A DNA stretch of 64,000 nucleotides from HT1-32 sp040219025 (GCA_040219025.1 JAVJTE010000018.1:4614-68613), one strand, 5' to 3'. Shown: positions 8,749 through 17,739, counted from the stretch's first letter. Notes: generated by a model not told the origin, from the letters alone. Numbers and translations: made by a program.

Positions 8749-9759
8749 ATGACACCGACAGACACCGCCGCTCCCGCCTTTGTTCGCAACAGCATCAATC
8801 TGGCCTCTGCCGGTCTGGGGGCTCGCCCGGTCCGGGCCACAAATGAATTCTTTGCCCCGCTGGAACGCATGCTGCAGGATTCCGATCCGGTCTTCCTGCC
8901 GGATGAGTATGACGATAACGGCAAATGGATGGATGGCTGGGAAACCATTCGCCGGCGTAATGGCGGGCATGACGTGGCTGTCATCGCGCTTGCCACCCGC
9001 GGGCGGATTGCCGGGTTTGATATCGATACCGCGCATTTTACCGGGAATTACGCCCCGGCCTGCCGGATCGAGGCGATCAGTTCCGCTGATGACCCGTCGG
9101 ATGATGCGGCCTGGGTCGAGATTCTGTCGACCCGTGAACTGGGGCCGAGCGCACATCATTACGTCGACTGCACCAGCGACGAGGTCTGGACTCACCTGCG
9201 TCTGCATATCTATCCGGACGGGGGCGTGGCCCGGCTGCGGGTCTATGGCACGCCACAGATTGATCCGGCAGCGGCAAAAGCGGGCGAAATTGATCTTGTC
9301 TCTGCGCTGAACGGGGGGCGTATCCTCGGGTTTTCCGATGCGCATTACGGGTCCTACCATCGTCTGCTGGCACCGGGCCGCAGCCTGAATATGGGCGACG
9401 GCTGGGAAACCCGGCGACGGCGTGAACCGGGGTTTGACTGGATTGTTCTGGCGCTGGGTGCCCGCGGCACCATCAGTCATGCGCTCATCGATACCGGGTT
9501 CTACAAGGGTAATTACCCCGAAAGCTGTTCGCTGCAGGCGGCTGACCTCAGTGACTTCAAGGGCGACCTTAACCGGTCGGTGATTACCTCGGCGATGTTC
9601 TGGGATGAACTGATGCTGCGGCGCAAACTGTCGCCAATGACCGAACATGTGATACCGGCCGATGAAATCAGATCGCTGGGGCCGGTCACGCATGTCCGGA
9701 TGAACATCTATCCGGATGGCGGCATCAGCCGGCTGCGGTTGTTCGGGACGGTTGCATGA
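8749..9759 (+). CDS. alc: Allantoicase
   Basis: 336 residues forming the two tandem allantoicase jelly-roll repeats. The first has WMDGWETIRRR, FDIDTAHFTGNYAP and HLRLHIYPDGGVARLR; the second has MGDGWETRRRREPGFDW, LIDTGFYKGNYPES and HVRMNIYPDGGISRLR. It hydrolyses allantoate to ureidoglycolate and urea, following PuuE. The stop overlaps the allA start by four bases (ATGA), so both are translated from one message together with puuE-uraD. Confidence 0.97.
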   Translation: MTPTDTAAPAFVRNSINLASAGLGARPVRATNEFFAPLERMLQDSDPVFLPDEYDDNGKWMDGWETIRRRNGGHDVAVIALATRGRIAGFDIDTAHFTGNYAPACRIEAISSADDPSDDAAWVEILSTRELGPSAHHYVDCTSDEVWTHLRLHIYPDGGVARLRVYGTPQIDPAAAKAGEIDLVSALNGGRILGFSDAHYGSYHRLLAPGRSLNMGDGWETRRRREPGFDWIVLALGARGTISHALIDTGFYKGNYPESCSLQAADLSDFKGDLNRSVITSAMFWDELMLRRKLSPMTEHVIPADEIRSLGPVTHVRMNIYPDGGISRLRLFGTVA

Positions 9760-10253
9760 CGCGGGATATTTTTGTTCAGCCGCTTGCCGCCGGGGCGTTT
9801 GCTCCCTTCGGTGATGTGATCGGGATATCCGGCGAACCGGACTTCATCATCAACCGGGGGATGTGCGGCCGCTATCATGATCTGGCCGCGCCGGAGGTGG
9901 GAGAAGGGCGGGCCGGTATCAGCCTGTTCAAATCCGAGGCTCGCAGCTTCCCCTATCAGCTGGACATGATGGAGCGTCATCCGCTCGGAAGTCAGGCCTT
10001 CATCCCGATGACGCGGGATGCGTTCCTTGTCATCGTTGCCCCTGATGACAACGGCAGGCCGGGACAACCCGTCGCCTTCATGACGCAGCCGGGGCAGGGG
10101 GTCAATTATGCCCGTAATACCTGGCATGGCGTCCTGACACCATTGGCTGAACCCGGGCTGTTCGCCGTGATCGACCGCGTTGGTGAGGGCGACAACCTGG
10201 AGGAATATGAATTCGACGTGCCTTTCATCATCCGGCAGCACGCCGCCGGATAG
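9756..10253 (+). CDS. allA: Ureidoglycolate lyase
   Basis: 165 residues, the normal size for the AllA family. Visible features are PLAAGAFAPFGDVI at the start, SLFKSEARSFPYQLDMMERHPLGSQAFIPM, and VNYARNTWHGVLTPL, which contains family His residues. It splits ureidoglycolate into glyoxylate and urea, completing a route from urate to glyoxylate without an allantoate amidohydrolase. It overlaps alc by four bases and is the last gene of the rightward urate operon; the next gene is convergent. Confidence 0.95.
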   Translation: MTRDIFVQPLAAGAFAPFGDVIGISGEPDFIINRGMCGRYHDLAAPEVGEGRAGISLFKSEARSFPYQLDMMERHPLGSQAFIPMTRDAFLVIVAPDDNGRPGQPVAFMTQPGQGVNYARNTWHGVLTPLAEPGLFAVIDRVGEGDNLEEYEFDVPFIIRQHAAG

Positions 10254-10326
10254 CCGGAAAGGGGCGTTGATCACCTTGATCCCGGACGACCGAAAGGCAG
10301 GCAGCCCGGGATATGAGGTGGCAGAG

Positions 10327-10860
10327 TCAGCGCTTCACCGCATCGACCAGAATGAAGGCGATCTGGCAGGGTTCCGTGCCGCGGTTTGACCAGGCATGGT
10401 TGGTGCCCTGCTGGACAACCGTGTCACCGGCTTTCAGCAGCACCTCGTCCTCATCCATCATCATGTAGATCTCGCCGGTCAGGATCACCGCGTAATCGAC
10501 GGAATCGGTCCGGTGCATGAACGGGTGCCGGGCACCTTCCACGACATTGGCACCGGCACCCATTTCGGCAAAGGCCGCCTTGCCGTCGAGCTTTGCCAGC
10601 ACCTCCGGGTCTTCCGGGTCAAACTGTACGATCCGGAAGACCGAGCCGTTCTTTGGCGGGTGCAGGATCAGCGGGCCCTCGACCGGGTCCTCATGGAGTT
10701 CCATGTCGGCGGGCGTGCGGTCGGCCTTCCACAGATTGGTGAGTGTCACGCCCGGCCGGTTCGGGCGTTTCAGAATGGCTGTCGCCTCGCCATCCATGAT
10801 GACCTTTGCCACACCGTTTTCGTCATGTCCGGTAACGACCCGTCTAATCTTCCGACCCAT
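10327..10860 (-). CDS. Cupin domain protein
   Basis: 177 residues. The C-terminal half is a single cupin barrel (residues about 95-165): MHRTDSVDYAVILTGEIYMMMDEDE followed by LLKAGDTVVQQGTNHAWSNRG, with the second-motif His present. The N-terminal half (RRVVTGHDENGVAKVIMDG) is typical of a widespread cupin family of unknown substrate often annotated near transporters and catabolic genes. It starts 27 bases after the TRAP permease stop on the same strand, so it is probably the last gene of that transport operon and may act on the imported compound. No enzymatic activity can be assigned. Confidence 0.85.
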   Translation of the reverse strand: MGRKIRRVVTGHDENGVAKVIMDGEATAILKRPNRPGVTLTNLWKADRTPADMELHEDPVEGPLILHPPKNGSVFRIVQFDPEDPEVLAKLDGKAAFAEMGAGANVVEGARHPFMHRTDSVDYAVILTGEIYMMMDEDEVLLKAGDTVVQQGTNHAWSNRGTEPCQIAFILVDAVKR

Positions 10861-10887
10861 CCGGATCCTCCTGTTCTGTGTCTGTTA

Positions 10888-12780
10888 TCAGTCGGTTTCA
10901 AGTGAAGCTGAATGCCTGCCGCGGAGTCGGCCAATCACAATCACGATGACGACCAGCGCCAGCCCGGCCAGGTCGGATATCCAGCCCTGTGCCAGCAGGG
11001 CAAGACCCGCAATCAGCAATATGCCCCGCAAGGGAAGGGTCAGGGCGCGGTCCAGATAACCGACCACGAAGCCGGCCAGACAGATCACACCGCCAAGCCC
11101 GGTGACAACGGCCTGGCTGATATCCGGCCAGGAGCCGTCCATCATCAGTGCCGGGCCAAAGAAGAACATGAAGGGCAGTACATAGCAGGTGATGCCATAG
11201 CTGAAGGCGGTCCAGCCGACCTTGTTGATATCGGCATTCGCGATCCCCGCCGCGACATAGGAGGCCAGTGCGACCGGCGGGGTGATGGTCGAGACGCATC
11301 CATAGAAGAAAACGAACATATGTGCGGTCAGCAGCGGCACGCCCAGATCGGCCAGCGCCGGTGCGACCACGGTTGCCAGAATCAGATAGGCCGCCGTGGT
11401 CGGCAGGCCCATGCCCAGAATGATCGCCGTCACCATGGTCAGCAGCAGGGCGAAGAAGGCGATGCCGCCGGATGCAGTGATGATCAGCCCGGATATTTTT
11501 GATCCCAGGCCGGTGATGCCGAGGGTGCCGGCAATGATCCCGGCTGCAGCACAGGCGATGGCAATCGGCACGACGCTTTTTGCCCCGTCACTGATCGCCC
11601 GCGCGGCCCGGATGAACAGGTCGGCATTGATTTTCCGGGTCCAGATGATGTGGCTGACAAACAGCACGAGGATGGAGATGAACGACGCCTTGAACGGTGA
11701 ATAGCCGTTCAGCATCATCGCAATCAGGATTGCGAAGGAGAGGATAAAGCGGCTGCCTTTCAGCAGGATCATCCATGTCGGCTCATCGTCATCCTGTGGC
11801 AGGGGCAGGGGCGGCAGGCTGACCTTCGTTGCCTGCAGATGAACCACAAAGAAGACCGAGGCAAAGAACAGCAATGCCGGGATCAGCGCCGCCTGCATGA
11901 TGCTGGTATAGGGCGTGCCGATGATCTCGGCCATGATGAAGGCAGCGGCCCCCATCACCGGCGGCATCAGCTGGCCACCGGTCGAGACCACGGCCTCAAT
12001 GGCCCCGGCCTGATGCGGCTGATAGCCTTCACGCTTCATCATCGGGATGGTCAGTGTGCCGGTGACCGCGACATTTCCGGCGGCAGAACCGGATATCATG
12101 CCAAGCAGGGTCGAGAAGATGACGGCGGTCTTCGCACCGGCGGCGCGCATACCCTGTGTCAGGCGCTGGGCCATCCGGAAGAAGAAATCGCCGGCACCGA
12201 ATTCGCTGAGAAACGCACCATAGATCGCAAACAGGATGATGTAGCTCGACGAGACCCCGATGGGCACACCATAGATACCCTGTGAGGTGGTGGTCAGGAA
12301 CTCGGCCATGCGCTCCAGGCTGTAGCCCCGGCCATAGAACACGCCGGGCAGGTAGCTGCTGTAAAACGGGTAGGTGAAGAAAATCAGGCAGATGCAGGAG
12401 AGCATCAGGCCGACACCGCGGCGCGCGGCCTCCAGAATCAGAAACAGGATGACAATCCCGGTCCAGGTATCCAGCCATTCGGTCTCACCGCCGCTCATGG
12501 CGATATCCTGCCAGCGGCTCAGCATATAGATGCCACTGGCGATGGAGATCACCGCGAGGCCGAGGCTGACAGCACGGTCGGCGAACCTGTTCTCCGACCG
12601 CTGGAAAGTGGGGCGCATCAGGAAGATCATCCCCAGCATCATCAGCAGATGAAAGATCCGGATATCGCGGGTCGACAGGACCAGCAGGCCAGAGACATTC
12701 AGCAGATGGAAACTGCCGATGACAAAGGCCATGACCGCAATGATGCGGTCGCGCAATACAGGTTTCTGAGGGTCTGTCAT
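10888..12780 (-). CDS. TRAP transporter fused permease, DctQ-DctM type (TAXI class)
   Basis: 630 residues, almost entirely hydrophobic. The first four or so helices (to about residue 125) form the small DctQ-like part, followed by a DctM large subunit of about 12 helices. The DctM signature GMISGSAAGNVAVTGTLTIPMMKREGY and the repeat IILGMGLPTTAAYLILATVVAPAL are clear. The 4TM/12TM fusion is the standard partner of TAXI receptors, and the TAXI gene lies directly upstream (63-base gap holding a strong stem-loop at 12790-12815). It carries out sodium-driven uptake of an unknown solute; known TAXI systems take C4/C5 acids such as glutamate or 2-oxoglutarate. Confidence 0.95.
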   Translation of the reverse strand: MTDPQKPVLRDRIIAVMAFVIGSFHLLNVSGLLVLSTRDIRIFHLLMMLGMIFLMRPTFQRSENRFADRAVSLGLAVISIASGIYMLSRWQDIAMSGGETEWLDTWTGIVILFLILEAARRGVGLMLSCICLIFFTYPFYSSYLPGVFYGRGYSLERMAEFLTTTSQGIYGVPIGVSSSYIILFAIYGAFLSEFGAGDFFFRMAQRLTQGMRAAGAKTAVIFSTLLGMISGSAAGNVAVTGTLTIPMMKREGYQPHQAGAIEAVVSTGGQLMPPVMGAAAFIMAEIIGTPYTSIMQAALIPALLFFASVFFVVHLQATKVSLPPLPLPQDDDEPTWMILLKGSRFILSFAILIAMMLNGYSPFKASFISILVLFVSHIIWTRKINADLFIRAARAISDGAKSVVPIAIACAAAGIIAGTLGITGLGSKISGLIITASGGIAFFALLLTMVTAIILGMGLPTTAAYLILATVVAPALADLGVPLLTAHMFVFFYGCVSTITPPVALASYVAAGIANADINKVGWTAFSYGITCYVLPFMFFFGPALMMDGSWPDISQAVVTGLGGVICLAGFVVGYLDRALTLPLRGILLIAGLALLAQGWISDLAGLALVVIVIVIGRLRGRHSASLETD

Positions 12781-12789
12781 GACAGGGAC

Positions 12790-12815
12790 GGGCCGGTGAC
12801 CAGAATCACCGGCCC
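12790..12815 (-). other. Intercistronic stem-loop between TAXI receptor and permease genes
   Basis: A perfect 10-bp inverted repeat: GGGCCGGTGA at 12790-12799 and TCACCGGCCC at 12806-12815, around a six-base loop. There is no following T-run, so it is not a standard intrinsic terminator. Such hairpins after receptor genes commonly protect the receptor mRNA and lower permease expression. Confidence 0.5.
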
Positions 12816-12843
12816 GCTTGCCCGGGGCATCTTCAGGACCGCC

Positions 12844-13770
12844 TTATTTCCGGAAATACCGTTCGGCACCCGGATGCAGGGGAATGCGCAGTTTCAGCGA
12901 ATTCTCCGGTACGATCTGGCGGGCGATGGCGTTGTTGGCTGCGAACTCTTCCATGTTGCCGTAAATCGCACGGGTGATCTGGAAGACTTTTTCCTCATCC
13001 ATTCCGGCATCAACGATCAGCACGTTGTTGACGCCCAGCACAACGCCGTCAGCGGCAGTGTTATAGACATCCTTCGGCACGATGACTTCGTTGTAGTTCG
13101 GATATTTCTTCAGTGCTTCAGCCATCTTGTCGGCAGGCAGGCCAATGAATTTCAGTGACTTGTTCGCCTGTGCCTGCATCACGGCACCTGCCGGGTAACC
13201 GCTGAGTGCAAAAGCCGCATCGACATTGCCGTCGGCAAGCTGGCTGAACCCGTCACCATAGGACAGGAAGCTGGGCGTGATGTCCTCAATGGTCATGCCG
13301 TACAGACCAAGCACCTGATTGAGGAACGGGATCGTGCCGCCGCCGGCCGGACCGACCGCAATCCGCTTGCCCTTCAGGTCGGCAATCGTCTCGATCGGGG
13401 AATCTGCCAGCGTCATCATATGCAGGATGCTGAAATGCAGGGCGCCGACAGCCCGAAGGTTCATCGCACCCGACTTCTTGTACATGGCAGCACCCTTGTT
13501 CGCGAGCACCGCCAGATTGTTGTTGGTAATGGCAACTTCAACTTCGCCGCTATTGACCAGGCGCGGGTTCTGGACCGACCCCTGTGTCACGACCGGCACC
13601 ATTGTCAGACCATCCGCATGCTTGTTCACAAGCGACGAGATGGCCTGCCCGACCGGATAGAAGGCACCACCCTGGCTGGCGGTGCCGATGCGCAGTTCCT
13701 CGGCCTGTGCCGTGAAAACCGATGTTGTCAGCGCGACGGCGCCGAGAATAGCTGTGACTGTGACTTTCAT
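12844..13770 (-). CDS. TAXI family TRAP transporter solute-binding protein
   Basis: 308 residues from ATG 13770, which follows a good GGGAGG ribosome site. The signal peptide ends near AQAEE. The mature start LRIGTASQGGAFYPVGQAISSLVN is the TAXI signature, and GPAGGGTIPFLNQVLGLYGM continues the two-lobe periplasmic binding fold. It delivers substrate to the fused permease encoded next. An in-frame ATG-like start further upstream (13872) lacks a ribosome site and would precede the signal peptide with a long basic tail. A promoter and palindrome sit at 13882-13909. Confidence 0.95.
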   Translation of the reverse strand: MKVTVTAILGAVALTTSVFTAQAEELRIGTASQGGAFYPVGQAISSLVNKHADGLTMVPVVTQGSVQNPRLVNSGEVEVAITNNNLAVLANKGAAMYKKSGAMNLRAVGALHFSILHMMTLADSPIETIADLKGKRIAVGPAGGGTIPFLNQVLGLYGMTIEDITPSFLSYGDGFSQLADGNVDAAFALSGYPAGAVMQAQANKSLKFIGLPADKMAEALKKYPNYNEVIVPKDVYNTAADGVVLGVNNVLIVDAGMDEEKVFQITRAIYGNMEEFAANNAIARQIVPENSLKLRIPLHPGAERYFRK

Positions 13771-13881
13771 GAAATCCTCCCGTTGGATCAATCTGCTGCT
13801 GTATGGCGGGTTAACCGCTCTGGTCTTCTGGTCGGCGTGCAGGCGCTGCCTCGCAATTACGGTCATGCGCACGCCAGATAA

Positions 13882-13909
13882 AATATCGATAAAAATATTG
13901 ATATGTCAA
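13882..13909 (-). promoter_or_regulatory. Predicted promoter and overlapping palindrome for the TAXI operon
   Basis: Reading leftward, TTGACA (complement of 13904-13909) is a perfect -35 element, with GATATT (13882-13887) as -10 after 16 bases. Overlapping the spacer is a dyad ATATCGATA (13883-13891) / TATTGATAT (13896-13904), nine-base arms with one mismatch, a plausible repressor site. It lies in a strongly AT-rich island about 110 bases from the ATG at 13770. Confidence 0.45.
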
Positions 13910-14025
13910 ATATATGGTTATTTTAAGGAGGAGTTGTGCGGCAATGTGACGAGGGTGCAGGCATGCGCCAGCTTTCCCGCCGCAGATGCGGAAAGGTTTT
14001 TCAGTTACAGAAGCGGGTGGGGGCT

Positions 14026-14913
14026 TTAAGCCTGTTTGGCGTCGATAATGCTGCGGCGGACGGCGCGGGTGCGGGTGAACAGTTCTTCCAGCGCATCGCC
14101 GTCACTGCGCCGGATCGAGCGTTGCAGCGCGGTCAGGTCTTCCGTAAACCGTCCGAGCACTTCCAGCACTGCTTCCCGGTTGTTCAGAAACACATCACGC
14201 CACATCACGGGGTCGGACGCAGCAATCCGGGTGAAGTCGCGAAAGCCGCTGGCAGAATAACGGATCACTTCCTGCTTCAGGTCGTCACCCAGTTCGGTCG
14301 CGGTTCCCACGATCGAGAAAGCGATGAGATGCGGCAGATGCGAGGTGATCGCCAGCACCTGGTCGTGATATTCCGGGGACATGGATTCAACCATGCTGCC
14401 GAAGCCCTGCCACATCGCGGTGACAGCCTCCAGCGCCTGCGGGTCGGTGTCCTCAAGCGGGGTAAGGATCAGCCAGCGATCCTGAAACAGTTCCAGAAAG
14501 CTGGCATCCGGACCGGAATGTTCGGTCCCGGCAATCGGATGGCCCGGGATCAGATGCACACCGGCGGGGACATGCGGCCGCAGATAGCTGACAACTCTGG
14601 TTTTAACCGATCCGACATCGGTCAGGATGGCCCCCGGCTTCATCGCCGGGCCGATCAGTTCAGCGATGGTTCCGTAGGTGCCGATGGGGGTGCAGATGAT
14701 GACGATATCTGCATCACGCACAGCTTCTGCCGGGTCTTCGACGGCGATATCACAGAGCCCGAGTTCCAGTGCCCGCTCACGGGTCTGCCTGTTGCGGGCG
14801 CAGGCAACGATCTCGGTCGCCATGCCATGATGGCGCAAATTCCGGGCAATAGAGCCGCCGATCAGGCCAATCCCGATCAGGGTGGCCCGTTTGAACAGGG
14901 GGATGTCAGTCAT
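14026..14913 (-). CDS. tyrC: Prephenate/arogenate dehydrogenase
   Basis: 295 residues. A Rossmann NAD(P) motif lies at the start (ATLIGIGLIGGSIARNLR). The enzyme signatures follow: VIICTPIGTYG, DVGSVKTRVV, and HLIPGHPIAGTEHSGPD, which contains the family's catalytic-site His residues. It makes tyrosine precursors by oxidative decarboxylation of prephenate or arogenate; the sequence alone does not decide which. Its ATG shares one base with the hisC stop (TGATG), and chorismate mutase lies upstream, so three aromatic genes form an operon. No ACT domain is present. Confidence 0.94.
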   Translation of the reverse strand: MTDIPLFKRATLIGIGLIGGSIARNLRHHGMATEIVACARNRQTRERALELGLCDIAVEDPAEAVRDADIVIICTPIGTYGTIAELIGPAMKPGAILTDVGSVKTRVVSYLRPHVPAGVHLIPGHPIAGTEHSGPDASFLELFQDRWLILTPLEDTDPQALEAVTAMWQGFGSMVESMSPEYHDQVLAITSHLPHLIAFSIVGTATELGDDLKQEVIRYSASGFRDFTRIAASDPVMWRDVFLNNREAVLEVLGRFTEDLTALQRSIRRSDGDALEELFTRTRAVRRSIIDAKQA

Positions 14914-16019
14914 CAGCCGGTCGATTCAATATACTGTCTGAGCGCCGAGACACAGAGTTCCATCTCGTCAGTCTGGCCGATGGAAATGCGCAGTGAATCC
15001 GGCAGGCCGTAGCCGCCCATGCGCCGGACAATGATACCGGCCGACTTCAGCGCCAGGTCAGCGCCTTCCGCCGTCGCCTGATCGCGGAACCGGACGAGGA
15101 CAAAATTGCCAAGGCTGGGGACCGCCGTGACGCCGGACAGACTGTCGATCTGCGACATGAACCAGGACCGGGTGGTCTCGTTATGCTGCAGGCTGCGTTC
15201 CAGAAACTCGGTATCTTCCAGTGCGGCAACACCGGCGGCCTGTGCCGCAGCGGTGGTGTTGAACGGTCCCCGCAACCGGTTCAGCACGTCAATGATATGC
15301 GGCGGGCCATAGGCCCAGCCGAGCCGCAGGGCACCGAGACCGAAGACCTTCGAGAAGGTCCGGGTCATCACCACGTTGTCGCAGGCATCAACCAGTTCAT
15401 TGCCGGCATCATAATCGTTGCGGCTGACGAACTCGGCATAGGCCGCATCAATCACCAGCAGGGCGCGGTCGGGCAATCCGGCGCGCAGGCGGGCAACCTC
15501 GTCCTTCGGCAGATAGGTGCCGGTGGGGTTGTTCGGGTTGGCCAGAAAAACGATGCGCGTGCGGTCGGTGACCGCAGCCAGCAGCGCATCGACATTTGCG
15601 GTCAGACCGGTTTCCGGCGCGGAAACGGGTGTTGCGCCGACCGTATGCGCCGAAATCGGGTACATGAGAAACCCGTGCTCGGAATAGAGGATCTCGTCAT
15701 CCGGGCCGGCATAGGCGCGGCACAGCATCGAAATCAGCTCGTCAGAGCCGTTGCCGCAGACGATCTGTTTCGCATCAAGGCCGAAATGGGCAGCGATGGC
15801 ATCACGCAGCCGGTTTGCCCCGCCATCCGGATAGCGGTGCAGACTGGCGGCCTCTGCCGTATAGGCGGCCATGGCCCTGGGGCTCGGCCCGAGAGCGCCT
15901 TCATTCGAGCTCAGCTTGATGATCCGCTGCTGGCCGTCCAGTGCGGATTCGCCCCCGACATAGGGGCTGATTTTCATGATTCCGGGCCGCGGGGTCAGCA
16001 TTTCTCTAGTCCTCGTCAT
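14913..16019 (-). CDS. hisC: Histidinol-phosphate / aromatic aminotransferase
   Basis: 368 residues of the PLP-dependent class I/II fold, HisC branch. Visible motifs: LSSNEGALGPSP, GNGSDELISMLCRAY, FLANPNNPTGTYL, VIDAAYAEF and the PLP-lysine region TRTFSKVFGLGALRLGWAYG, with the conserved Arg near the C-terminus (RISIG). In this class HisC often also transaminates prephenate or aromatic 2-oxo acids, which fits its place between chorismate mutase and tyrC. It overlaps the chorismate mutase gene by 14 bases and abuts tyrC. Confidence 0.95.
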   Translation of the reverse strand: MTRTREMLTPRPGIMKISPYVGGESALDGQQRIIKLSSNEGALGPSPRAMAAYTAEAASLHRYPDGGANRLRDAIAAHFGLDAKQIVCGNGSDELISMLCRAYAGPDDEILYSEHGFLMYPISAHTVGATPVSAPETGLTANVDALLAAVTDRTRIVFLANPNNPTGTYLPKDEVARLRAGLPDRALLVIDAAYAEFVSRNDYDAGNELVDACDNVVMTRTFSKVFGLGALRLGWAYGPPHIIDVLNRLRGPFNTTAAAQAAGVAALEDTEFLERSLQHNETTRSWFMSQIDSLSGVTAVPSLGNFVLVRFRDQATAEGADLALKSAGIIVRRMGGYGLPDSLRISIGQTDEMELCVSALRQYIESTG

Positions 16020-16902
16020 CCGCGTTCAGGGGCGCCATCTGCAGCGATTCCGCACTCAGGGGGGTGGCGTAACTGCCAACTGAATAGATCGAGCCGGCAT
16101 ATTGCCCGACCCTGGCCTTGAACGCCTGGACGCTGTCATCCGCCGGTTCCAGAAAGCCTTCGACATCAATCAGCTTCAGCCAGCTTTCCGGGTCGCTGTC
16201 GGCCCGCCACATGCCGAGGATCGAGCCCTTCAGTCCGGCATCAACAAGCGCGCTGTTCAGCCCGGACCGGCTGATCCGCTCGCTGGTCTCGACCGCAAGC
16301 ATGGTCCGGTCATCACCGGTCGGGCGGCGGGTCAGCCGGGCGATGGCGAATGCCTCGGTTTCGCTGCGCCCGTTGCTCTGTCCGCCGAACGGCAGCCGGG
16401 CAAAGATTTTCGGTGACCGTTTGGCATCACCCAGCAGCAGGCGCCACCAGGGATAGGATTCCTCTTCATCCGGCATCGGCAGGATACCGACGGATTGCGA
16501 GCCGTCACTGACAGCCTTCACTACATCGCCGGTTGAGCGGTAGGAGACCATCGGCGTGAAGCTGCCGAAATAATCGCGGGCGTGATCCCAGGTGCCGGGC
16601 TTGTTTTCCGGTGCAAACACTGCGACCGAGAAAGGCCCCTGCAGGCCAACGGTTGCCGACAGCATTTCCCGCCACATGCGGATCATCACCTTCTTCGGGA
16701 AGGTGCCTTCATGCCGTTCGACCAGACGGCGCATCATCATCGCTTCGCGGTCGGGTTGCAGCGGAATGATGCTGGTCTTGCCTTTGAGCCTGCCGACGCG
16801 CCCGACAACCTCGGCACGGCGTTGCAGCAATTTCTGCAATTCCGTGTCAATGGCATCGATTTCGTCGCGCAGGGCAGAAAGGTCTGTTGGCAAGTCTGTC
16901 AT
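16006..16902 (-). CDS. Chorismate mutase with degenerate P-protein-like C-terminal region
   Basis: 298 residues from ATG 16902. Residues about 8-95 are an AroQ-type chorismate mutase (LRDEIDAIDTELQKLLQRRAEVV, GRLKG, RMWREMLSA), converting chorismate to prephenate. The remaining 200 residues look like remnants of the prephenate dehydratase lobe (VAVFAPENKPGTWDHARDYFG, VVKAVSDGSQSVGILPMPDEE) and then an ACT-like segment (WLKLIDVEGFLEPADDSVQAF). The dehydratase TRF catalytic motif is missing, so that activity is probably lost. It may be a regulatory or structural tail. First gene of the aromatic operon. Confidence 0.88.
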   Translation of the reverse strand: MTDLPTDLSALRDEIDAIDTELQKLLQRRAEVVGRVGRLKGKTSIIPLQPDREAMMMRRLVERHEGTFPKKVMIRMWREMLSATVGLQGPFSVAVFAPENKPGTWDHARDYFGSFTPMVSYRSTGDVVKAVSDGSQSVGILPMPDEEESYPWWRLLLGDAKRSPKIFARLPFGGQSNGRSETEAFAIARLTRRPTGDDRTMLAVETSERISRSGLNSALVDAGLKGSILGMWRADSDPESWLKLIDVEGFLEPADDSVQAFKARVGQYAGSIYSVGSYATPLSAESLQMAPLNADDED

Positions 16903-16974
16903 GATTTCGTTTTCCGGCAGCCGGGTGTCCGACAAAGGGCCGATAGTTTTAGTGTGGGGCGGGCGGCAAGGCAA

Positions 16975-17739
16975 TCATTCCGGAGTGGTATGTTTAACAC
17001 TTTCCGGACGGTCACGCCGGGCGGCTGCCGGGCGGGGGGCAGGCAGCAGGCGACGGCGCGGCTTCCGGCTGGGTTCCGCATTGGCGGCATATATCTGCTT
17101 GGTCGCCTCTACCAGCAGAACGCCGGAGAAGGACGGCATGATATGACCGGCGAAACCTTCCCATGCCGGTGCAGACCGTAACACCAGCCGACGTTTGCTT
17201 GGCGGTATAAACAGCGCATTTCTGGTTTGCAGCGGGGTGAACATCATGTCGCGGAGCAGCCGGGAAAGCTGGGATCGCGAATAGGGCGTGCCATGACCGA
17301 AGGGCGTCCGCTCAAACCGGGCCCAGAGACCCCGGCGGTTCGGGGCCATTACCAGCAACTTGCCGTTGCCGGTCAGCACCCGCCAGCATTCCCGCAGCAT
17401 CCGGCGCAACTGTTCGCTGCCTTCCAGCGAATGGATCAGCAGCACCCGGTCGACACTGAGGTCGGCCAGCGGCAGTTCCGCCTCGTCGGCAAGCAGGGTC
17501 AGGCCGGGTTCCTCCCGCGGCCAGTGGATGACCCCCTGTCCTGCCGGCATGATGGCACAAACCCGCGATGCCTGTGCCATGAAAGGGCGAAGATAGGGGG
17601 TTGCATAGCCGATTCCGACGACGCTTTGACCAGTGACATCGGGCCAGATTTCGCGCAGTTTGCGCCGCAGGATATACTGCGCCGAATGGCCGAGATGCGA
17701 CTGGTAGAATTCGTGGAGGTCGACAACATCACTGAACAT
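16975..17739 (-). CDS. Class I SAM-dependent methyltransferase
   Basis: 254 residues. A Rossmann-like methyltransferase core runs from VVGIGYATPYLRPFM (cofactor loop) through ELPLADLSVDRVLLIHSLEG, then LRECWRVLTGNGKLLVMAPNRRGLWARFERTPFGHG. The C-terminal 40 residues are basic and low in complexity (PRRRLLPAPRPAAARRDRPE). It belongs to the methyltransferase type 11 group commonly found divergent from gloB in alphaproteobacteria. Substrate unknown. 64 bases separate the two divergent start codons. Confidence 0.87.
   Translation of the reverse strand: MFSDVVDLHEFYQSHLGHSAQYILRRKLREIWPDVTGQSVVGIGYATPYLRPFMAQASRVCAIMPAGQGVIHWPREEPGLTLLADEAELPLADLSVDRVLLIHSLEGSEQLRRMLRECWRVLTGNGKLLVMAPNRRGLWARFERTPFGHGTPYSRSQLSRLLRDMMFTPLQTRNALFIPPSKRRLVLRSAPAWEGFAGHIMPSFSGVLLVEATKQIYAANAEPSRKPRRRLLPAPRPAAARRDRPESVKHTTPE

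Noticed and set aside
8653..9693. 346-codon leftward frame opposite allantoicase
   Set aside because: Shadow of alc, whose repeats and motifs are unambiguous.
13936..15012. 358-codon rightward frame opposite tyrC and the end of hisC
   Set aside because: Antisense shadow of tyrC, which has full family motifs; no ribosome site or recognisable domain.
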